Shown here piece by piece: positions 56,695-64,000 of a DNA stretch of 64,000 nt. The notes below the pieces were generated by a model. The model had not been told where the DNA came from. It searched no databases and was given only the letters and a program-made list of their open reading frames with translations. Numbering within the stretch: position 1 is the stretch's first letter; each line of letters starts with the position of its first letter. A program made the position numbers and the translations under genes. The DNA lies in assembly GCA_020881915.1 (NCBI GenBank), contig JAJFPB010000008.1, forward strand, positions 62,001-126,000. The letters are read 5' to 3'. This DNA is from Paramyrothecium sp. XJ0827 (taxonomy: Eukaryota; Ascomycota; Sordariomycetes; Hypocreales; Stachybotryaceae).

Positions 56695-57087
56695 ATGGCA
56701 CCCCACACACCGAAAAACTGGCCTGGCCACCACCCGATCCACCGGCCATCCAACGAGAGCATGTACAGCCTCCCACCCTACCATGAAGCCTGCTCGCCAG
56801 CGGTCAATAGTGCAGAGTCCCTGGGCGCACTGCCGACCTATCGCCGCGCAGACGTCTATAGGCCCGAGCACGACGACCGCCGGAGCCGACTGCGGCACCT
56901 GCATCATCCGCGTGCGGCACCGCAGGCGGACATTGAGGCGGACACTGAGGCGCGCGACGTGGCAGCGAGGAAGCTGTACGTGCGCAACCGCTTCATCATC
57001 CTGGGCGTGTTCGCCCTGCTCGTTGTAGCGTTTGCTATTGGCATGACGGTCTACGAGGTGAGGAGACACAAGTCTGCGCGAGGGTAA
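56695..57087 (+). CDS. Small single-pass membrane protein, unrecognised
   Basis: Single exon of 130 aa starting at the first ATG (MAPHTPKNWPGHHPIH); the frame upstream offers only GTG. The first ~90 residues are hydrophilic and rich in His, Pro and Arg (SMYSLPPYHEACSP; DDRRSRLRHLHHPRAAP), probably disordered. One strong membrane helix follows, FIILGVFALLVVAFAIGMTV, and a short basic tail EVRRHKSARG. There is no signal peptide, so it is probably a tail-proximal anchored protein facing the cytosol; the topology is inference. A clear TATA box supports it as a real gene. It converges on the downstream Zn2Cys6 gene, 293 bp away. I do not recognise the family. Confidence 0.6.
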   Translation: MAPHTPKNWPGHHPIHRPSNESMYSLPPYHEACSPAVNSAESLGALPTYRRADVYRPEHDDRRSRLRHLHHPRAAPQADIEADTEARDVAARKLYVRNRFIILGVFALLVVAFAIGMTVYEVRRHKSARG

Positions 57088-57380
57088 CGAACCCGACCTT
57101 CACCCCGACACCACCTTAATGCAGATACATCTAATTGCGTTTCTAACATGTCTTCCATAACCTCCAGAGCATGAGCATCCCCCGTGACATCGAGATAAGT
57201 AGTAGATTGGAGCAGTAGTTTACAAGCCATATTGTACACCGTACATGAAGCAGTCGTAGGATTCATCATCCCACCACCCGGAGAGGAGTCATCGCCGTCC
57301 TGCCGGTTCCTTCCCAAACGCCAATACAATGATCGCAGCTGGCTCTGCTTTTCCGCCAGCGCCGCCCGGTCCAACCGTGT

Positions 57381-59648
57381 CTATAGTAAACTGCCCATGT
57401 GAGGCGCCACGCTGCCGTCGTACCCCCCAAAAGATCCCATCGACAGCCGGTTGTCCTGATTCGCGGCCAAGTTGCCCCACATGTCCCAGTTGATGGACGT
57501 TACATCGAGGTAATCGCCTAGGAAACCGTCGAGATCGCTGGTTTGTTGTGTTTGCGCCGGAGGCGTCACGGACGACCTTGCCGACGAGCGGGTATCTGGC
57601 GACGGGGCAACTTCTCTTAGCCTGCAAAGGAAAGAAGGCATCTGTATCTGGGTCCCGGCCTGGGTAAGGGCTCGCTCGCGGGCCCTCCAGGCGCGAAGCG
57701 TGAGCTGGGCCTGCGCCGTATACTGCTTCTGCGTCATATCAGAAAGCTCCGGATGATATATGTAAATCTTCTCTATGCAGCGCCATGCGCGGTCCGACAA
57801 GCTACCTATAGGTCGTTGGCAGAGCTGGCCCGTCATGACCGCCAAGACGTCAAGCTGGAGGTGCAGTTTCGAGAACCACAGGAACCCGGACTGGGCCATC
57901 TGGTCGTACTGATCGGTGCTGTGCTCGTTGTTCATGATAACCTGCTTGAAAAGGTTGTCTTTGGGGGTGAGGATTTCGGTCCCCCACTCCGGCTGCTCCT
58001 GCATAGGCACGAGCATTTCCTTCAGCTTGCTAATGACCAACGGCCGGAGCCCAAGCGCAGCCGCGTGGACGACGCCCGCCGACCTGTCGATATATCTGCG
58101 CTCAATCTCCATCACGTTCTGTTCCAGGTTGTGCAGCATGACGCGCCATTGCTCGAGGATCTTCTTGTCATTGTCCGTGTTCTGGCCGAGCAGAGCAATG
58201 TCAAAGCCTATCATTCCATTGTGGTCCCCGATGGAGATGATAAACTTGGCCATTTCATAAAGCAAAAGACAGAAACCCATCTCTGTAGGGCCTTCGCGTG
58301 GTTGAATTGGCTCCGTCGAACCAGGTATTAAATCCGAATCATTGAGGTTCTGCGGCTCCTTCGTGTCCCAGTTCGGGGGCAGCATGGAGTGAGTGAGCCC
58401 AGACGTCACGGCGTTCTTGGCGTCCTGCAGAATGATCTGCCACCATATGCGCCTACGCATCTCCGTTTCGAACGGTAGGAGATCGAAGAGTTCACCGTCA
58501 CGGTGGTAGCCCATCTTCTGCGCGATGCGGAGGACCGTGCCGCTCAAAATCCATGCCGCGTGTCGATCATAACGCCCGGAGAGGGAGTGCTAGTACAACG
58601 TGTAAGCAAGCATTGCGACAACCAACGGAGGTGTCCATACCAAATAGAGCACGAGAGCTTGGAGAACAGGCATGTCGTGGTTCTTCAGAAAGTTGACACG
58701 CGTAAGGGCCTGTTTGAGGCCGGCCGTAAACCTGCGCAAAGCCTCTTCCCGGGATATGCCGAGCATTTGCGAGCATTCAATGTCCGACAGTGAAATGGAG
58801 GCCATGATGTAGATGGAGAAGAGGAGGGCTTGGTAATTGGTGGGGATATTCGACATGTTGCTTACAGCCTCCATAACATAGGGCTGCACGGTAGGCACGT
58901 GGATGACTTTGGTCAAGGGGTTAACTCGATCCACGTACAACTGCCACAGCCGAAAGACCTGAGCTGGCTCCGGGTGCAGATATCGACTTTCCACAGCCTG
59001 GCTTTCGCTGGGGAAGAACAAGTCTGTATTGTTCTCCGGGCTGAGATCCTCGGATCCCAGGACGCTGAGCTCGTCGGGGTCATCCGTCTCGACAATATCC
59101 TTCATCGCTCGCAACTAGACACGTTGATTAGACCGGTCCAAGACAAAGCAGGCGAGGACTTTACCTCGTCATACACACTCGCCCACAGATAGTTGTCCAT
59201 GAAGCGAACGCCGGTGTCTTCCGTGACCACTTTGCCGGCTGGTGACCACTTGATCGACGACGTGCCGCTGCCGAGCGTGGAGGCCGGTGTGTCTGGAACC
59301 GAGCCGTTTAGGGTCGCGGGCTGGATCACGGGAGTGGGGGGTCCGGAGCCGCTGGCATATTGCTTCAGAAGCTCCTCACAACGAGCAAGGCGCTCCTGAA
59401 GATCTTGATTCGGCCGCCGGCGCTTGCGAGCCGGCGCGGGCGTGCTCGGGGTGCATGCGACCCCGGCCTGGAGAAGGTAAGACAAAGTCTAAGCGGGGCA
59501 ACGGGAGCGCCACGGGCGAGGACAAACGCACCTTGATGCAATTGGAACAAGGAGTATTTCTGTCACATTTTATCTTGCGATGCTGGCATAGCACACAAGC
59601 GAGGATTCTAGGTTGCTTGTGCGCCGCGGGCACCGGGTTCGTCGACAT
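57381..59648 (-). CDS. Zn2Cys6 fungal-type transcription factor
   Basis: Probable nuclear regulator. Exons 59532-59648, 59165-59467, 58641-59114 and 57381-58589 (introns 64, 50 and 51 nt) encode 700 aa. The start is the first ATG (MSTNPVPAAH); the longer frame opens only with TTG. The zinc cluster has C18, C21, C28, C34, C37 and C44; intron 1 falls between the fifth and sixth cysteines. A basic linker ARKRRRPNQDLQ and a short coiled coil LQERLARCEELLKQY, the usual dimerisation element, follow. The middle homology region contains LRIAQKMGYHRDGELFDLLP and ETEMRRRIWWQIILQDAKNA. The C-terminus is Ser/Thr/Gln/Gly-rich, ending SVAPHMGSLL, and could be an activation region. Targets are unknown. The 2.9 kb upstream is gene-free. 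Confidence 0.93.
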
Positions 59649-62509
59649 GTCCGAAAGCACAACAGACCTCGCGCATGCCAGGAGCAAGGGCGGGGGAGTT
59701 GAAGGTCAAGACTGCGGCCAGGGCAGAGAACCAGGCAGCCAGGAAAGGATCAGACCCGGAACAGGGAGCAAACGGCAACAGTACCGAGCCAGGCGAGACG
59801 AGGTCGGGCGGAGGGGCGTGACAGTTCAGGGCCTCAGGATAGAAAAGAAGTGACGCTGTCACGTATATTGAGACTGCCAGGCACTGAGAAAGGATGCGCG
59901 GTTGCGCGGTTGCGCAGGCTGACAGGTCTGTCAAGGCGCGGTCCAGCCTTACGTATGTATATTGCAGGCAGTTGGCTGTGGTTGTCACTCCTTGCAACGT
60001 TGCTGGGGTTCGGGGATGCTGAGCCACGCGCAGAACCTGGAAACAGCCCACGCTCCTAATAAGCGAGACCGAAAGAGAGAGACGTGTGCTCTCGAGGGAT
60101 AGCTGTTCCGATCCAAATTCGTCGAGCGTCAAGGTCAGCGACGCAACCCGGATCGTGACCAGTCTCCAGGGCACTGGAAAATGCCGGGTACCTTAGTGGG
60201 TTAGGAAAAAAAAGTCCAGGGGTAGAGTGAGTCGCACGAAAAGGTCACAGGCTGAGGTGCTGCTGATGACAACCTAGATCTGTGAGTATGAAATGGCGAC
60301 GCCGAGCAACGCCTATGGTCAGAACGTCCTTCACGGCAAGATAAGCAAATAATTGGAGGGGATTAGGGAGCAGAGCAGCGCGGCGCAAGGCCAGGCGTGA
60401 GAAACCGACGTGAGCGAGTTTGGCGGACGGAGTGGTGTGGCGTTCCGGTCCGATCACTTTCTGAGTCAGCAGTAGTCCAGAGGAAACGGCGGGTGGAGGG
60501 GGAGTTGCCAATGCCGCACATACCCCTCGCTGCGCAAAGTCAAATTAGCGACGTCAGCACCAGCTTGAAGAGACAAGGAGCCCCTTCCTGTTTCGAACAA
60601 AGGGGACTTTTAAGTTTATTTCGCTAGCGAGCCTGAGTCTCTGTCGAGTACAGAGGTAGGTACGGTACGGCAAGGTAGTTACAGTGCTCCCTCCATGCCC
60701 CGGGGGGTGGACTTGGGTGGACTTGGGTTGAACCCGGGTTCAAATCATTGTCAACTCCGTCCGTTTGTTCGGTGGGTTGCCTGCTGCCAACTGTCACTGC
60801 GCTGCACTGCGCTGCACTGCAAGGCCCACGGAAGCCTGGAGAACTTGCACATGCTGCTTCTACATTGCAGTGCAATCACCTCGTCTTGTCTCAGTTATGC
60901 ATAGCATTGCATTACATCGCAGGACTTGTGCAGGCATTCCTCGAACCGCTCGAACCCCGGACGACGAGTCCAGGTTGCGCCAACGACAAGCCATGGCTCA
61001 TCACTCGTAGCGAAGCCTGAGCCTGTGACTCAATTCGAGTCATTATGCAATCTTGCATGTTTGTGACTCCCTCCGACCGAGTAGCATCGGATGAATCAGG
61101 CTGTGCTGTTCACGTGTCCGCCCGGCTTGCCAAGTGGCGCATAGCAGGAACCCTGGAAGCAAATTCTCGATCCCGACAGCGTCATTTCTCCGCATCCCAT
61201 CTAATCGCGAACTCCGCAGTCGAGATGCGTGGATTCTGACGGAACCCACGGAGGTTCCAGCCCAAGCTTTTCAACGAGCGACATCCGTCCTCCCCCACCG
61301 TATCAGAAGGGCAACGAGCTTGCGCGAAACGCTAAACGCGTATTCGCATTGACCCCGCCGCGTCCAACCATTCAGAGCAACATGCTAACTCTGGATCGAA
61401 AGCGCTGATGGTCTAGGCTCTGCTTAGTGGTCGACCGCAAACGACACCTTCCTGGTCTGCAAAGAAGTCCAGAAACGGAGTTCCGCCCCATGCCCGGATC
61501 CATCGGGCACCGAACTCCTGCCGACGTCCAAGGATGATCAACTCCGTTGTGCACATTTCGGCACCTGACGCAGCCGAATGCAATACGCCGTTCAGTCTCC
61601 CGCTTGGTAGGCGGTAGCCAATGTGCATCGACGGATTGTTCCTGGCCGACCCATTAGCCAGCGTAGTACTCACTCTTATTGGACAAGGTGCTAGGTATAG
61701 TCCACCACCCCCACATGCCGACTCGGCGGCGGCGCCCGGGGCGTTGTGCAATGGTTACAGGAGTCGCTGCATTCCCACGTAGAAACGATTCTCGCACCAT
61801 TGCTCCTTGTGTCGATTTGCATATTTTCAGGGCTGAGATTTATGCCATTATGCAACTTATGTTCTTCGTTCCTCCGTCCGTTTGGTCCGGGTCCTGTCTT
61901 ATCGGAGCACCATGGCCCCTGTTGTCCAAAGCAAACCCCGTTTCTCATCCCGGCTCGGATGTACCGGGAACTTTGAAGGCCCGGTTGGCATGCCTTGTTG
62001 TTGAAGCTGATCCCCCCCCCTGGCGAGAGGTCTGGGATAGCATATTTATATTGCTCAAGTTCTGACCGAGACCTTCACGGCCCCATCAGATCCATCGAGT
62101 ATGGTTAAGCAGTGCTCAGATTCACTGTCGACTAGTCCCTGGATTTTCGCCCGCCCAAACCGGAGCATACATCAATTGCTGAGGATGAGGTTGGTCGATT
62201 GAGCAGGTCAAGCAGCCCAGCGACCCGCTGCATGTATCAGGGACACAACCTCAAACGTCTTGCCGGGTTTCGTGGAGAATGTCAGGACTGAGTTGTCAGC
62301 TCGCGATATTAACAACATTGACATTAATGGCAATGCCCTGGGATGAGGCTAGTTGCGTAAAAATGTACAGACCACGCGCGACTCTATTGCGTTCCTTTCC
62401 TAGAACCCGACTACAACGGAGCTTGGACCTTATCAGACAACCCACCCACGCAATGCCCAAGCACATCCGCATCGTGACAACACACTAGTATATACGGTGT
62501 TACCCCAAA
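59649..62509. other. Gene-poor stretch of 2.9 kb
   Basis: It lies upstream of the Zn2Cys6 gene and downstream of the tRNA isopentenyltransferase. Contents noted: a partial tandem repeat of GGGTGGACTT at about 60705-60728, the perfect 16-bp palindrome TTGAACCCGGGTTCAA at 60728-60743, and a CTGCACTGCG-type repeat near 60796-60820. Frames up to 188 codons (59608-60174) show no motif. One palindrome of this length is expected by chance in 64 kb. Confidence 0.5.
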
Positions 62510-63985
62510 CTATCTCTCTTGTTGGGTTTCAAACATCCCCTCTATATCAGGTCCAGATGTCTCACCGTCCGAAGCGCGCACCTCTTCGGCACCATTGGTG
62601 GGCACCAGTGCCAGCCTCTTTTTCCTCTTCAGCACCCGTCGGTGCGCTGAACCATTGACGTGACGTTTCCACGCCTCTTCGGTGACTAGCGTCATCTGGC
62701 AGACCTCACAGATGCGCTGGCACGGGGTCTCTTTTGGCGGCGGATCTGCGGACTTGGTGAGGACGTCTCGGGCCAGCTCGGAGACGTCTGTCGGAGAGGG
62801 CCGAGGCTTGCCAGCTAAGAATTGGGCTGCAATCTCTGAGGCTGGCTGTACGACCGATTCTTGGAATGCAGAAACATCAGTACTATCAAGAACGTAAAGA
62901 TTGTCCTTGGCTGCTTGCCCTTGCTCCTTCAGCAGCGGAATCTGCTTTAGCCGGATCCATTTGGTCTGGTAGTTGGCGTACCGACGGGTAGCAACCTTCA
63001 TGTCTGTAAGCGCTTGTGCATGTAGGGTCTCTATTTCCCCTGCATCCCGCCCTTCCTTGGACGCATGTACGTATGGCTCAAATTGCTTGTACCCGATGGA
63101 CTGCCAGATACCTTTGGTCATGTCCAGCTCACGGCCCGAGGCTATCTGCTGCTGCTTGAATGCGTAGAGTTCCTCGACCTCGTCAAGCAACCCGATGTCA
63201 AGCATCTTGTCCACGCGTTTGTCCAGTCTTTCCTTCAAGATCTCACGCTCGGAATACACCCAGAATAAGAGATTGTTCCACGATTGGGTCTCCCCCGGGC
63301 CCTGAGCAGCATCGGCCTTTCGCTTTTTCTGCTCTGCGTAAAACTCCGAAGCAGGTCTGCCGGTTTGCAAGAATATTTCAAGGGAGCGCTGGATCTTGCG
63401 GCGGTCGTTGGGATGCCAGCGGTCAGCCATGACGGGATCAACCTTTCTCAACCCCTGCAGCAGCACCTCCGTAGGCTCCTCCAGGATGGGAAACGACTGC
63501 GACTGATCTGTTTGAACGTCGTCCAAAATGACGTCCTTGAAGAGCAACGGATCCACGTAATACTGCGTTCCCCCGACGAGAATCGGCAGGTTACCCCTAT
63601 CGCGAATCTCCTGGATCACTCGAGTGGCATGGCGCTTGTATTTTTCCACGTCCCAGGGCATCTCGCCGAGAGAAATGTGACCAAGCAGGTGGTGAGGGAC
63701 ACCGCGCTGCTCCTCCTGGGTCACCTTGTTCGTGATGACTGGTAGGCCATGGTACAACTGCATGGCATCTGCGTTGATGATTTCGCCGCGGAATCGAGTT
63801 GCCAGCTCGACGGCCAGCTACAACTGCTCAGCCTGACATTGCACCTTTCATTCGCAAACTGGACTGACCTCGGATTTGCCCGTGCCGGTCGACCCCAAGA
63901 CTACCAGCAACGGCTCGGCTGGATGTGAAGTGGCGGCCATTGCTGTAACATTGCGCCGTAATAATGAACCCAGGGCTTTGAACAT
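62510..63985 (-). CDS. mod5: tRNA dimethylallyltransferase (MOD5-type)
   Basis: Transfers an isopentenyl group from dimethylallyl diphosphate to A37 of tRNAs reading UNN codons, in cytosol, nucleus and mitochondria. Exons 63869-63985 and 62510-63817 (51-nt intron, GTCAGT donor, phase 0) encode 474 aa. The P-loop is LGSTGTGKSE at about 30-39, ending exactly at the splice. FRGEIINADAMQLYHGLPVI, then GVPHHLLGHISLGE and ILVGGTQYYVDPLLF, are family motifs, and RRKIQRSLEIFLQTGRPASE marks the transferase core. The C-terminus carries a matrin-type zinc finger, CEVCQMTLVTEEAWKRHVNG with a second His just after, as in eukaryotic members. The first ATG yields a basic presequence (MFKALGSLLRRNVTAMAA); Met16 could start a cytosolic form, as in yeast MOD5. 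Confidence 0.95.
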
Positions 63986-64000
63986 GTGGCTACGAGTCCA

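Noticed and set aside
60728..60743. Perfect 16-bp palindrome upstream of the Zn2Cys6 gene
   Set aside because: About one palindrome of this length is expected by chance in 64 kb, and it does not have the usual spaced inverted CGG layout, so no binding-site call is made.

Overview
The window is nuclear DNA of a filamentous ascomycete, most likely Sordariomycetes (Hypocreales is my guess). The evidence is 21 protein genes, most with one to four short GT-AG introns of about 43-120 nt carrying CTAAC/CTGAC-like branch sites, GC-rich codon use, fungus-specific families (Zn2Cys6 regulators, Opi1/CCG-8, LCL2, an ENA-type sodium ATPase) and an intron-bearing nuclear tRNA-His. No mobile element, CRISPR array, rRNA or prokaryotic operon was seen. 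Exon borders below were read by eye from splice consensus and reading-frame phase; all multi-exon models close in frame.

Layout. 1-831: 3' part of an unrecognised gene (+). 1100-5580: RNA polymerase III largest subunit (-). 6336-10448: a large protein joining an alpha/beta-hydrolase domain to a CorA-like membrane module (-). 11270-13578: a C2H2/AT-hook/cupin protein (-). 14225-15104 and 15347-15776: mitochondrial ribosomal protein bL27m (-) and LCL2 (+), divergent over 242 bp. 16371-17221: PP1 inhibitor-2 (-). 19947-22035: a regulator with two Zn2Cys6 clusters (-), followed by about 5 kb with no convincing gene. 27002-30358: ENA Na+/K+ ATPase (-), with PacC-type hexamers upstream. 33115-33206: tRNA-His(GUG). 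34651-36656: UV damage endonuclease (+). 36940-38526: RKM4-like SET methyltransferase (+). 40364-41621: an unrecognised three-exon gene (+). 41984-43494: AP-1 mu (-). 45933-47871: Opi1/CCG-8 (+). 49734-50816 and 51127-51869: NADP-type alcohol dehydrogenase (+) and Hsp31/DJ-1 (-), convergent. 53337-54783: TAF6 (+). 55006-55770: succinate dehydrogenase SDH3 (-). 56695-57087: small single-span membrane protein (+). 57381-59648: Zn2Cys6 regulator (-). 62510-63985: tRNA isopentenyltransferase (-).

Most genes are independent housekeeping units, not a metabolic cluster. Themes that recur are transcription (Pol III, TAF6, Opi1, two Zn2Cys6 factors), mitochondrial function (bL27m, SDH3, and probable dual-start forms of the UV endonuclease and the tRNA isopentenyltransferase) and stress tolerance (ENA ATPase, UV endonuclease, Hsp31, alcohol dehydrogenase). 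The most unusual items are the hydrolase-CorA fusion, whose first domain resembles the SesB-type effector domain of fungal NLR-like proteins, the C2H2/AT-hook/cupin protein, the double zinc-cluster regulator, and the unrecognised gene at 40.4-41.6 kb with a 15-nt first coding exon and a 242-nt T-rich intron.
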